Positions 37,200-50,255 of a stretch of 64,000 nt of DNA are shown in pieces. Position 1 is the first letter of the stretch, and every line of letters begins with the position of its first letter. The notes beneath the pieces are model-generated. The model saw nothing but the letters and a program-made list of their open reading frames with translations, ran no database searches and was not told the origin of the DNA. Source of the stretch: Sphagnum compactum (Eukaryota; Bryophyta; Sphagnopsida; Sphagnales); the NCBI GenBank assembly GCA_965153455.1, contig OZ234501.1:12772001-12836000 (forward strand). Direction: 5' to 3'. A program made the translations under genes and the position numbers.

Positions 37200-38610
37200 A
37201 TCCAATTTTTTTATTCATCTCTTCCCAAACCCACCTCTCTCCTCTTTGGTTGAACCTACCAAAACTTTGAAACATTCTTCCTTCACCTCCCTTCTTATTG
37301 TTGGTTAATTTGTGGTAGGTTGTTGCAACATGTCCTTTTGCATGCACTTTGGCCCTAGACTTGGCCTTTACTTGCTTTAGTGTTGCAAAGCCTAAGTTTA
37401 TATCTCCATATCCAACTAGATGAACTTTAATACCAACTTGAAAATTACAATAAGAAATGTCCTTTGAATCTCTAATTGGTACCACAAATTAGACCTTGTT
37501 TAAATTTGCTCTTGCATGCCTTTTCGCCATATGTTGAGTCATTCAATTAATTAAGTTAAATGATTTAGTTATTTTCCTTATTTTCTTTTTCCTTATTTTC
37601 CTTCCTTTTCTATTCTTTGATAAGTTTGAATATTTTTTGGTCCAAAGCTTCTTGTTGTAGAATCTCCAAATAATTATTAAATGTCATGTGTGATCTTCCA
37701 TAGTTAATTAATTGTTTTGTCCTTCATGTCCTTGTAGGCAAATGGCTAATGATAACATATTTGTAAATTGAATCATCTCTAAAGTTCAACTTGAAGAATT
37801 TTCAACCTTAGACTAAGGTTCATATGTAGTTCATTGCTTTAATCTATTGTCCCTATCTCCTTTGTAGTAACAAAACTTCTAGGATATTCCATGTAGTATT
37901 TGAGGTCATCGGGTTCCAAGCCTTTAGCATTGTACCTTAATTCAACAAATTTTTTTATATTTAATATGTTTATTAACTTTTAAACAATTATATGTTTTCC
38001 CCAAACTTTATATATATATATATACATCATCTAAGATATGAATGTTTTCATCTAACATGTTCATGTTAGTTATAATTGTGTGCATCTCATTGAACTTGGT
38101 CTTGTTGTTCATGGCCTTTGGAATCAAAATCTAAATTCATGTAACCCCAAACTTGCTTTTGATGTTATGTTTTGATAATGATATGTCAATGCCTTGTCAA
38201 CTAAGTTGACAAAAGTTGATTTGTTTAGTTCCTAATAGTTGGATCTAACCATGTTATTGTCTCTCTCATTTTTAAACACAATCTTGAAATACTTGGAATA
38301 GTTCACATCTAAAGGTTGTAGTACATGAGATGCATGTAAAGGTAAAATCACCATGTCTAGCTCAATTGTTTATGCTTGTGTTACTGCTTCTAAGGTTACA
38401 TGTGAACCATGTCAATCTAGGATTAATAAATGCCCATTAATTTGAAATGTGAATCTAAGAACAAACCTTGTGAAAATGACAAAACTTCCTTGAAGAGGAA
38501 AAATGTCATTTGTGTTTTGTTATGCATTACTATGCACGTTTGTGGCTTGCAATTTATGATGTAATTGTTTTTTATCCTTTCCCCTTTACATATGAAAAAC
38601 CTTAACAAAA
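37200..38610 (-). pseudogene. Pogo-type (DDE_1) transposase relic
   Basis: On the minus strand 38423-38608 reads ICKGERIKNNYIINCKP and LFKEVLSF. This runs into 38070-38440, where the third frame gives LLILD, a stop, HGSHVTLEAVTQA, another stop, DMVILPLHASHVLQPLDVN, and a lysine-rich end. These match the catalytic core of pogo/Tigger-like DDE_1 transposases: the second catalytic aspartate in LILDxHGSH, then the LP-H-SH-LQPLD signature. Several stops and a later frame change show that it is dead. Minus-strand frames down to 37198 probably belong to the same relic but have no motif I can name. The family usually duplicates a TA target, which makes it a conceivable former source of transposase for MITE family A. 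Confidence 0.75.
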
Positions 38611-38619
38611 AATCCCCAA

Positions 38620-41600
38620 ATGCATTTACAACATTTTTTATATTTGACCATTCCTTAAACTTGGGAATGCATCATAGGGTATAAGCATACAAAAGTAGGC
38701 CAAAAAAATATACGTTGCAAGTAGAAAACACAAAATTGTCAACTTTAAAGGATAGAAAGTAGAACCTAATATTTAAATACATACAAAAAAACTACATGAG
38801 TGTATGTAGGATGGTATGGATATGTTTCATAAAGCTTAAGATTTGGTATTTCCTTTTTTTTCAACCTACTTTCACTCTATTTTCCAAATTTACGTTATTG
38901 TCCCATATTGCACAAAGTAACGTAAAAATATATTAATTAATTATCATTTGACCAAAGAATTCATATGTCCCACTTATGAATTTCAGATTGTAAAAGGATT
39001 TTTTTGACATATTATATGCAAGTATTAGTGTTCGGGTTCGTAAAAAAAATCATGTTTTAGATGCATAATTTTGTTAATTTGGAAAAATATTTTTTAAAGG
39101 CTTCACATTATCATAATTGAAATATTCAAGTTTCAAAAAAATGTATCAATATGCATGATAACTCAAACATCAATATCACAACATTTGAATAGTTTGATTT
39201 TGAAAAAGTATCAGACATTAACCAATGATAAATAAATATAATGATGAAAGTAATAAAATACATGAAATATGACCATATACAGTTTATTTAGTATAACAAG
39301 TACATTTTAAAATTTGTAGCATTGTTAAAAGCCTTAAAATTCAAAAATGCAAACTCTATTTTTGGCCTACTTTTATTTTTTGAACAAGGATCACCAATTG
39401 GCCTACTTTAACATGCTTATGCCACACAAATTTATGAAGTTTCATAAGTTTGTACAAATTCTGTGTGGAATCTAGTTTTCATAGGTTTATACAAAATTTG
39501 CATAAATTCATGTTATGGTTAATATGAATGATATTTGTACATATTCAATATCTTAAATATTCAAATGGATGAAACATATTTTTTTAATAACATGCATGAA
39601 TGTTCATATTTAATCCATAAAAATTATATAATTTTATGCAAAACATCATGATAGTTGTCATAGATGCCAACACCATTGAGTTCATTTATATGAATGTTCA
39701 TCCATGACTTATAATTAACTTGTACCTAACTCCTAATTTAATTTTCAATTCACTCTTAATTAATTCATAATTAATTCTCAGCGACAATTAAGTATTAGTT
39801 CACTTGTAATTATCCTTTAGTTCACTTCTAGTTAACTTTTAGTTAATTCTCAATTAAATATTAATTCATTTCCAATTAACTTTTAAGTAACTCATAGTTA
39901 AATCTCAGTGAGTTCACTCTTAGTTAATTCACAATCCACTATTAATTTTCCACATGGATGGACATGGGCCACACACAGGTGAACATGGGCCACATGTAAG
40001 TTGAACGTTTCTTGAAAAAATTTCTTGAGCTAAGTGGCCAACGGGTATAAATAAAGGTAGAATCCCACATTACCTTCAATTTGTCAACATTAATTTTTCA
40101 TACGTATCTTTGTTATTTTCTTGTTCTGTTTTTGTTATGATTTTATAATAAAGTCTTTTTGCATTCACATCGTGCACACATTGTGTTTTTGCTTTAGATT
40201 TTCTTATTCCATGACGTGGATTTAAAACTACGCCTGCATTTGTTCATGTGGTTTGTAAACCTTGTTATTTAATTAATTTTTTTCGTGCCCATAACAATAA
40301 TTGCACATATTTAATTAATATGTAAATCATATGTACTTCGCATCAAAACATCATAAGTAGAAAAAACACATCATTCATATTTTAAAAATACTATTATTAT
40401 TTGTGCCATTGAATTAATATTGAAAGTTTGTCATGTGGTGTTATACATTTGATGTGAATTTATTTATACCAAAACTTTTGCCCCTAATTATTGGCATATT
40501 TGAATTCATGTCTCATCATAATTCCATATGTGATTTGTTGTATGCTTGTGTTGAGTGTACAATGTTGCAAGATTTTGGTAGAATGAATTACATGCATTGT
40601 TGTTTAAACATTGTTCTTTGTAAACCTCTAACCCCACCATGAATTTGATTGACAATTCTAGATGTATGCATTTAAACCGATACCATCAAAATTATTTGGG
40701 TACCCCATCTCAAAATGGAGTAGATTGAATCTAGGTGAATTATGTTAGCTTGAGTTCAAGTTGTCATGGTGTGATAAAAGTCCACATGACTACATTCCAA
40801 AAATCCAATCAACAACATTAATTTTCTCTTCCTTTGACAACACACCATGTGAGCCAAATTTTATAGTCTTTCAACCATTTAGATTGTCAAACATTGAAAT
40901 CAAAGGAATGTTGAGAAAATTATTAGCCCCCTTAAATGATGTTATGCCTTTTTCCACTACATCCATGACATCTTCTAATTGTTATGTAGTTCATTTGCCT
41001 CATGTTGTTGAACTAGGAATCCTTTTTGTTCTTGTTAGTTTTGGTCTTATGGCCTAATCAAGTCGGATGTTGGTATATGTGACTTGATTAGTTAATCCAA
41101 CAAGTTACTTTGTTAGAGATGGAAACACTAAACATCATCTTGTATTGATCATCCTAGCCCTATCCTCCAAAACATGAAGTGGGTGTGATCATGTCCCACA
41201 TGACATATTTCCTTATCCTTCCCAAAACTAGACCAAAACCACAAAATTGAGCCAATTTGGGATATGTTCCATCAACATGTTCTTTTGTTTACCAACAATT
41301 TGAAATAAGTTCAAAGAAGTTTGCAGCTTGTTTTCACCTTTACATATGTGCATCATCATGCTTGTAACCACCTATTGTCCTAGCTAACCACCTTTTTACC
41401 TAGACATGAAATATTTCTTATGAAATAGTTCACAAGCTAAAACATTAATCAATTTAGTTGGGTTTAATTGACAATCAGTTCACAAGAAGTTTCCAATGGA
41501 TGATGTAGAGGTGGTCATTGGCTTATTTTAACCATCTAACTATAAGTAAAACTTCATTAGTATTAGGTCTCTCTTTCAATTCCCTATAGTGTGTGCATAT

Positions 41601-43850
41601 AATTAATTATTTAAAATGCATTTTTCAATATGTACATCTCAAAATTGGCATAAATGAATACACATGCATGCATGTAGACAATTTTATGTCAACTATCCAT
41701 TTTTTTAGTTTAATAGTTAATCATCTTTAATAAAATTATTTTGATAAATACCAATGAAAACATGAATTTGAATAATATAATGTAAACCTCTTAAAATATC
41801 ATTAATTAGATATTCATAGCAATGTGATGATGAACAATTGATGATTAAAGAAATGAAACTTGTAAAATGGCTTCATAACATATTTCATTTAAAAAAAATT
41901 TAAGTTACAAATATCATGTTTAATATGAAAATAATTCATATGTTTAATTCCAAAATTAGTTTGTAAACTGGCAATGCATCTTTTTTATTATATATGTATG
42001 TGCCACATGATGAACAAGATAATCTTTAACATTCAACAATGTTGTCCCATGAATTAGAATTCACATTTCATATAAGCATTGTGCCACAAATTTTTTCATG
42101 ATTGTTCTTGCTTTTTCAATATTTGCCATAGGTGCATCAAATGCCTTACAATCTCCTACAAATATAAAACAAATTCCATGTATAAAAGTTACAAAGTTCG
42201 AACTTTTCAATCAAAACATGAAAAGATGGAGCCATGCATGATTCACACACCAAATGTGTATTTACAACTAAATATTCAATTTGCTAAAAAATAAGAGCTT
42301 GGTTATTTCAAATGCTCTTGCACAAATATATTGAACACAAAAGGCACATGTTATTGTCTTATATTGAAAATTCATTCATTTTGAGAATATTTTAAGAATA
42401 TATCTAAAATGTGCTAAGAATATATCATTATTTTATAGCATATTAAAAAATATGCTTTTGTCTCGTATGCTTCCTAAAATATAGGAGGAATGACCTTCAA
42501 GAACCAAATAAAATAATATGATATGGTACTTGAAACTGGAACCAAAGGCTTTCACTCATTTCTTTTAAAATTTTTAAAAACTCTTTTAAAAACCAAGAAC
42601 TAAACAACATTAGTACCAACCTCATGAACCATTATCATGGAGTTGCCCAACCTTGAACAATATCCTTTCAAACATCAACCTTGGGTGCCAACTTTCAAGG
42701 TATGATATTTAATCTAATAAAGAGGACTAATGGGCCCTTTTGTCATTGGCCCATGTAAATCAAACCTCGCAATAGTATTACGATCAAGGTGGGCTTGAGT
42801 TTAGAGTTATATTAGAACCTTGTCAAATTGATACAAAGAAATAAATTTAACTTTCAATTAATTTACAAAGGGAAAAAACATTCTAAATTGAATAACTTTT
42901 TCTCCATTGGTCCAAAATTGGGAAATGACAAATGTGCATATTGCCTTGTTGAACATATTATGCTAGTACCAAAAGTGAAATGGGACCCATGGTTGGGGAG
43001 GGTTATGTCATGTGTCAACTCCATCCAACCAAACACCAATGAGTAAGTGTTGCGGAGTCCATTAAGGAATGTTGCAATTGCATTTCTAGTGTATACCAAC
43101 AAGGCTTATTTTCATTAAAAATACGTAATAGGGTTTATAGTGAATGCAAGCCAATTGAAAAAACAAGGCCATGCATATTTGTCCTTTCTCTAATTTTTAG
43201 GATGTTTGTTCATGTTGAAATGAATAATAACTTATTTTTGGAAATTAAATTTTGTCCCAACAAAAATTAAAATATGGACCCAAAAAAATTGTTTTCGTAT
43301 TGAAGGAGACTTTTCCTATTCAAGGTGGTTGCATTGCCTTAAACCTAATATTGTAACCTAATCTTATTTAGTGCGTCTTTAGGTAGTGGTGTATGTCTTT
43401 GCTTGTCATATGTGTTTTGTTGCTTCACATGTGTGAAGAAGTGAGTGTACAATGGCCAATCAACAATGCATAGACTCTAGAAAACACATTGGTCATGTTG
43501 GGTGCGAAACTTGAACATTGTCAAAATGAATTGTTCAATGATGTGTCTTTTCTTGCAATTTTGAACTATTTCATGTTTTACTTCATATACAGTTACAACA
43601 GTTCACCTCTTTATTTTCATATTTTTCCAACTATTTAAAATTTGTTTTAAAAAAATTACTTTTTGACGACCCTGCTTTGCAACATATGATATTCTCACTT
43701 GTGTAAACCATAGATGCAACCAAAATCAACACCCCAAAAACTATATGCAACATTACCTAATCAATTGTAAATGCTCAACTTTGAATTAAAATTGAACCCA
43801 ATAAACAAGCAAACCAAATATATAAAGGTCTTACCTCTTAAATCATGTTG
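38620..43850. other. Gene-poor AT-rich stretch
   Basis: No gene supported. Around 39755-39935 TTAATT/AGTTAA-type phrases (TTAATTCTCA, GTTAACTTTTAG, TTAATTCA) recur irregularly. The + frame at 40761-41057 (98 codons) lacks a recognisable domain. Confidence 0.5.
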
Positions 43851-43852
43851 AA

Positions 43853-44063
43853 GGTGCATTCACACTTGGTGTTAGGGACTCTAGTGTGGAGTTCCCTAAC
43901 ATCATACTAATCATTTAGGACCCAAACCTACTTACCATGAAAATCGTACATTAAACTAACATTCACTTAACATTAAGCTATCACTTATTTAACATCGTGT
44001 GCCACCTAGGATGTCACCTAGATTTTCATTTAACATTGACTTAACATCAAGTGTGAATGCACC
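43853..44063 (-). mobile_element. MITE family B, copy 2
   Basis: A 211-bp element with near-perfect 22-bp terminal inverted repeats: GGTGCATTCACACTTG followed by GTGTTA at the left, and TAACATC followed by AAGTGTGAATGCACC at the right. One base differs between arms. No protein is encoded. The better preserved ends suggest it is younger than copy 1. Confidence 0.9.
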
Positions 44064-44426
44064 ACAAGCTTGGTGGGCATGTACACGTGGTTTTTGGGTA
44101 TGAGAAGTTTTTACAAAGATGAGAAGTTAAAAGACGATTGTACTAGAAGTTAAATCATAATTTTTGGATACAAATAAACACACTTATAGTTTTTCAAAGA
44201 GAGTTTTAAAAAGTAGCTTGTTTTAATGCATAGGGAGGCATATTTTCACATGTCAATGTACTCATAATTAAAAATTGCATTGCTTTAATAAGAGGACATA
44301 CCCATAAATTTAATAAGAACCACATTGCTTTAACAAGAGGATGTTCAACCCATAATGAAGGGGAACATGTAAAAAAACTACATATAGGGAGGTTTTCTAA
44401 AACATGTGTGAAAGCTTAATTTTTAA

Positions 44427-44447
44427 ACCCTAAACCCTAAACCTTCA
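44427..44447. repeat. Short interstitial telomere-like repeat
   Basis: About three AAACCCT units, as at 6914. Confidence 0.7.
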
Positions 44448-45119
44448 AAACCTATTTGTTTGGGACTAAATTTTGTTGTTTGTTGTCACTATTTTTGTTC
44501 GTTCACAACCTCAAAATTACTATAGTAACTATATTGACTGTAGTAGAGTTCTAAAACCACATATTTTCAAAGATGCACCATTGTGAGGTATACCCAAGTC
44601 CAAATAGAGGCCAATAGTAAGATGCAGTTTCATGGTGTACAATTTAAGGGTAGGATACATATCCACTATCCACACGTTCTGTCCTTGTGCCATGATCAAT
44701 GAGATCAATGCAATTGAAGCCAATTGCATTGTTGATGTTGTTTGAACCATGCATGAGATCTTGAATGTGCAAAGGATTGAATATAGGTCTTTTGCCCGTG
44801 AGTTCCATGATCATGTCATAGTGTGTTTTACTGAAAAATCATGGCAAGTGGTGTGCAACCTTGTCTTGTGGGTTCATAATTGTTAACGACAATAGATTAC
44901 TTTGGATAGTGCAGTTCTAGTGTTGGAAAATTTAAATTCTATGAAATTGAGTGGTGTGGGTGGAGATGCTCTTGGCCCTTTACACACAGGCTGTTTTTCC
45001 ATACATGTGGGCTCAAGATTTGAAGAATGGCTCATTGCTGAAAATGGGTGGCTTTCTTTCCCAACAATTTGCAGAAGATCATCTTGTACTAAGGCTTAGC
45101 ATGAGCAATATGAGATGAA

Positions 45120-47740
45120 CAAATGGGAACATCTTTTAGCATACCTTCCAGGGTAGAATTTCTGGACTGCAGATGGTAGGATGTAGTTTTGAATTCTGAC
45201 CAAGCTGAAAAAAACATGCTGATCCGCAAAGAATCATCTTCTTGCAAGCACCAAGTAACCTGGAAGAAACTGGTCAAGAGCAGGTTGCTAGGAGGGATGT
45301 AGAAGGGAGGAGTCCTGTGCAAGTAGATGGCGAGGAGTATGGGGTATAGGCTGCCAGCTCTTTTCCAGTATCTCTATCGAATACCTTTTTTCCAGCAGCT
45401 CCACTGCAAAGTGTCTCAACTCTGCCACGAGTTGTTGTTGAAGCCATTTGTGCCACAATTTTACTTTAGAGTTCTGCAGACCATCTGAAGTCATAGTCAA
45501 CCAATACTTCCACATTAGCTAGCATTGAAGTGTCAATAACTTGGTCATATCATGCAACCAGGGCCATGTCTCTTCCCTCCCTGCATCCACAACGATATTC
45601 AAAGTTTCAGGTGGATATATGCTTGCTGACTGTTAGAGCAATTCCATGGGTGCTCAATATGTGACCCTGCAAATTAAAATTGGATGGAAGAAAAGTCAAA
45701 ACATGCCAGTTTGGCTCAGCAAAATGGTTTTGGCCCAGCATTCTTACACACTTTGCTGAGGCTGGTAAAAGGCACAGCAAAGTTGAACACCTGCCAGAGA
45801 AAAGTGTAATAAAAATGATGTGACTGCTGCTCCCTGTTTCTGATTGACCAGGTGCTTTGCTATTCGTAGTCTCCCACCTACTTGTAGTCCCATTTTTAGT
45901 TTTATGGGCAGGGTTGGAAAAAAGTATATAACGAACCTTGGACGGGAAGAATATTTTTGCAGGGTCACATATTGAGCACCAATGGAGATGCTCATAGGGA
46001 GAAAATCTAGATGCAACTGTACAGCAACAGGCAAACTGATGAGTTCACACCTTGATTGATCCACCCATAACCTGTGGGCTGAAACCTTGTTTCCGTAGAA
46101 GCTCCATCAGAACTGGAAATGAGTCAGCATGCCTCACCAGAACCAACATCCTGCCAGAACATGAGTCTCCCTCCTGCTGCTTCTTCCACACTTGTTCGAG
46201 AATCTTTGTTAGCTGCTCACATTCACATATGCCCACAGCTGCTAGTTTCATAATAGTTAGTGCATCTTGCATCTTGTATATTGGTCATAAACCCCAAACT
46301 CTAAACTGTGAACCCGTCAGCTTGTTAGGATAGTGCAGTACAATAGGTTGATCACACATAAGATAATACAGAGCATTTGCCTGGGGCATGTAGAGCAACA
46401 CAGACCTTTGACAGCTTGCTCTCTTCAGTAGTAACGTCAGTTAAAGCCTGTATGATGCAGGCACTCATAGCTGGACAAGACAATTCTGATAAAACTCATA
46501 CGATAGGGCCCTGGAGCTAGTCATGAGTGATGTTGACCACCTCTACAGGGAAGATGGCACTCAAAATACCCATTTTTGCCCTTGGAGGAAGATGTCCCTT
46601 GATGGTCACCATCTCCTCTCCATACCCATGGCTGACAAGGTCATCCATTCCATCAACCAGCTACAACAACCAAGACTCAAACCCCACTGACAAAACACAC
46701 CAGAGAAAAATCCAAACTGGTTAACAATGTGACTATCCATTTGCTGGTTGCAGATACATTGAGGAAAAATGGAGCATGGCAGCCAAGTCATTCATTCAGC
46801 AACAATTGAAATCCATTGATGCCTTAATTTGGAATATGTGACAAAAGAAATCACACATGGACAACCGATTTAGAAGGACTTTTACCACATAAGAGACATA
46901 TCCAAGTGAGAGGGCATGTAAAGCAAGGACCTGACACAGGCAGTCTGGAGTGGCAAGTATTATTTCAGGCGTTGATACAGCCAGCCTATTGACCCAAAAA
47001 TCACATACTCAAAAAAGTCAAATTGCTGATCATAATCCCAACAAGATGAGCATACCACCTCCTGTAACTCCCTCTCCTCTTTCTGAATGGATTACACTCT
47101 GAACCCCTTACTCTGCAAACCTGGGAAGAGAGCACTATCCAAATGTGCATGATGCATCCACCAAACCCTAGACCCTAAGACCCAAAGGGAGAAGACCAAC
47201 CCATCCAAGTGATGCTTGAGAGACACGCGAGGATGCAAGCCAACAGACTGTATGTCCAAGGCTGTCTTCAGAGGCTTGCAAACCTGCCTCACCTACATAA
47301 AACAGCAGACAACTACTAGAGATTGGCTGACATGTCCAGGAGACAAAAGATGGAGGTGTTGCAGAATATTTAAGACATGCAATTCAGGAGGTAACTTCAC
47401 AGTGCTGTAAATCTGATTGTAGTAAAGGAACTTGAACACAGTAAAAACAGAGTCTGATCACCTACCATTAAAGCTTGTTCTCTTGAACGGACCAGAAAAA
47501 GCGCAATAGGCTTATGGAGAAGAAATCCATGGGTGTACCGATCGATGGGCAGCAATGTGAGCAGCAACAGGCACCACATATGATCAGGTATGACGGTAAG
47601 AGTTGCTGCTTGCACCCAACACAAGCATGTCTTGTGCAAATGCCCGCCACCACTGCATTGTTGGCTCAGAGATTTGCTGGAATTTGTTTTTGAACGTTTG
47701 GCTCTCATGTTGTCATGGCACTCGAGAAGACAACTCTCGA
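45120..47740 (-). pseudogene. Degenerate DEAD-box helicase-like gene relic
   Basis: Minus-strand exon-like pieces follow helicase order. 47597-47700 has a Q-motif-like SEPTMQWWRAFAQDMLVLG and a Walker A position reading GASSNSY, without the GKT lysine. 47466-47520 has PIALFLVRSREQALM (motif Ia), which splices cleanly to VRQVCKPLKTALDIQSVGL at 47292. 46880-46990 has a motif Ib-like IILATPDCL. 46600-46665 has VDGMDDL at the DEAD position. 46387-46443 and 46047-46272 carry the second RecA-like domain start with RMLVLVRHADSFPVLM. 45430-45580 has NVEVLVDYDFRWS. Frames break: a stop and frame change after Walker A, a TGA before the VLVDYD piece, a TAA right after it, and a frame change beyond. Some splice sites (donors at 46875 and 47465) remain good, so it decayed recently or encodes fragments. 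It resembles plant P-loop proteins that already lack helicase motifs. Confidence 0.65.
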
Positions 47741-47792
47741 AAAACACGATTGTGTGTAGCAACAACACAATTGGGTGGGTGTGGCAACAAAA

Positions 47793-48330
47793 GCCCATTT
47801 TGGAGAAGGGTTTAGGGGTTTAGAGTTGTAAAGCATTTCTGCAATTTTTTCCTTTGTATATTTTGGTCTCTCATTGGCCTCAAGAAATCCTGTTTGTCGA
47901 TGTCATAATAATGTCATAAGAATAACTAGTTTGAACCCCGTGCCTAATATGCACAGGTGTTATTTCAACAATGTTTGGTTCATGTTTTAGTTTTTAAACC
48001 CATTTTGGAGAAGGGTTTGGGGGTTTAGAGTTGGTAGAGCATTGTTGCATTTTTTCCTTTGTATATTTTGGTCTCTCATTGGCCTGAAGAAATCCTGTTT
48101 GTCAATGTCATAAGAATAACTAGTTTGAACCCCGTGCCTAATGCACAGGTGTTATTTCAACAATGTTTGATTCATGTTTTAGTTTTTAAACCCATTTTGG
48201 AGAAGGGTTTAGGGGTTTAGAGTTGGTAAAGCATTGTTGCATTTTTTCCTTTGTATATTTTGGTCTCTCATTGGCCTGAAGAAATCTTGTTTGTCTGTTG
48301 ATGTCATAATAATGTCATAAGAATAATAAT
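47793..48330. repeat. Three-copy tandem repeat, period about 192-206 bp
   Basis: The phrase CCCATTTTGGAGAAGGGTTT starts at 47793, 47999 and 48191. Each copy continues through GTATATTTTGGTCTCTCATT, GGCCTGAAGAAATC and AATGTCATAAGAATAA. The third is partial. Copies differ by a few bases and short indels. The array lies against the 5' side of the helicase-like relic and the first copy overlaps sequence just upstream of it. Confidence 0.9.
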
Positions 48331-48339
48331 TTATACAAT

Positions 48340-50176
48340 CCCGAAGGTACTCTTCAACATTGGATTTTTTGCAATGTTGCTCTCACTATGACACTTTACG
48401 GACGAAAAGAGTTTGCTACCTACCTCTCCTATTATTAATTAGATGAGGTGCCTTCCAAGTTCAAATTTTTTTTCTTTTTTTTTTCTTCACTACGAGCCAA
48501 TTTGATTGGCTCGTCACTCCAAAAAAATAAAATGAAACTATGAACACTCCCCAAAAAAATAAAAGGTTTTTTTTTTTGAAGTATAGAGTTCCTCTCCTTT
48601 GGCTCTCACCTATATATTGAAAGGAGGACAACATTTGCTAAATTATAAGGCATATGGGATAAAAGTGAGGTACTATGGAAAACATGTTGGGGAACAAATG
48701 GGGAACCCATTGAGAACTTTCAAGGGAACTTAGTGAGAACACCTTGAGAAGAACCGGGGAAAGATGAAAAAAAAATCCTACAATTTTTTTGAGTCTACCT
48801 TACCTTAAGATCAATTTATGTGATTAAATAATCCCCCAAAATAGTGAAATGAAATTTTGTGAAAACATGAAATTTGAAATGTTGAAAATGATCATAATTA
48901 TCATAGGGTTACACCCTGAATAATTCATTTCACTACTCGTATCACAATATCATAGTAGCCTAGATGGTGGAAAAATATAAAACTTTCAAAAATTTAGAAC
49001 TAATTCATTTTTGGGGAAAAAAAAATCTATAGAAAATCCAGATAAGTAGGTAGGTAGGTAGGTAGGTAACAGGTAGGTACCTAGTAGAAAACTCCACACA
49101 AGAAAGAAAGAAGAATGCACAAGGTTAATACCACATTGTTGTCTTCCAAGCACACCATATATGTAGGTGTTTGATGAGTTGCATGTTTGCTCCTTTTTCT
49201 GCAGGAGGAGGAAGAGGAGGAGGAGGAGGAGTTTTCTTGGCATGACAAGAAAATCCTAAACCTTCCAGGTATGTATGTATGTATGTATGTACCCATGATG
49301 TATACACTAAACCCCATTTCAATCTATACACCAAATCTGCACAACAAGAAGCAGAAGAAGAAGAAGAAGAAGAAGAAACAGAGGTAGATTCACTAGATAT
49401 TATTATTATTTTGGGTCTTGTTTGATCATGGTCAAGAAATCTGGTTTTGATGATGCAGGAACAAAAAAAACAACAAAAGCACCCTCTTCCTTTCTTTGAG
49501 GATTTTTTTATCAAGTAGGTACCTAAATGGGTACTGTACTTGTTCCATTTGAGACACCCATTTGTGGCCAGCCCATTTGTGTGGGCATTTTTCTCTTCCT
49601 ACAAAATTGTGATTCCGAATGCGCAGCAAAGAAATTTCTTTTTTCGCGTTTGAGAGAGATGGGTCGATTTTAGGGTTTTAGTTTGGCAACTCCCAATGCC
49701 CACCCAATAGATTTTTGATTTCTTCTTCTTTTTGTAGTAGTGGTGCCTAGTATTAGAGGAGTGAAGTTTTCTGGAATTTCTGTTTTCAGCAATATTAGTT
49801 CTTGCTGTGCAGCTTTGTGTTTGGTGTGGCAGAGACTTTACTACTCCTCCTCCTCCTTTCCAGTTGTTGTTGGAGGTGGTGTTGCAGGAGAGTATCTTAA
49901 ACTTTAGATCTTGTTAGGGTTAGGGTATGTGACTTCCTTGCTTTTCACCTCATGCTTTCTTTGTTCTTTGTGATTGCTTTTCAAACCTGCCCTCAAGATG
50001 GGTGGGTGTTTGGAAAAATTCGAGAATTGCTTTTGTAAGACACAGTGAAATCTTGTCACAAAAAGGTGTTGTCTTATGTGGGGGTTTTGGGTGTATACAC
50101 AATCTCCTCCTTTTCTGTGTGTAACCCTAACTCTGATAGAGCTGGTTGGGTGTCATCGGTGTTTTCTTTGTTGCAG
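48340..50176 (+). other. Upstream region of the HERPUD-like gene
   Basis: Contains a TAGG microsatellite (about 49047-49080), a GGA-rich run (49202-49230), a GTAT tetranucleotide run (49268-49292) and a GAA run (49350-49378). A non-coding first exon probably ends near 49924, where GTATGT follows GTTAGG, and joins the acceptor TTTGTTGCAG at 50176. The exact transcription start is not visible. Confidence 0.4.
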
Positions 50177-50255
50177 GAAAAACTGGGAAACTGTAGAAGA
50201 ACACAAGTCTTGGCACCGCAGTGAATTAGGGCTACATTTTTTATCCTTGACACCC

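Noticed and set aside
46052-46333. 93-codon + strand frame
   Set aside because: It lies opposite the helicase-like exon at 46047-46272, whose minus-strand reading has recognisable motifs.
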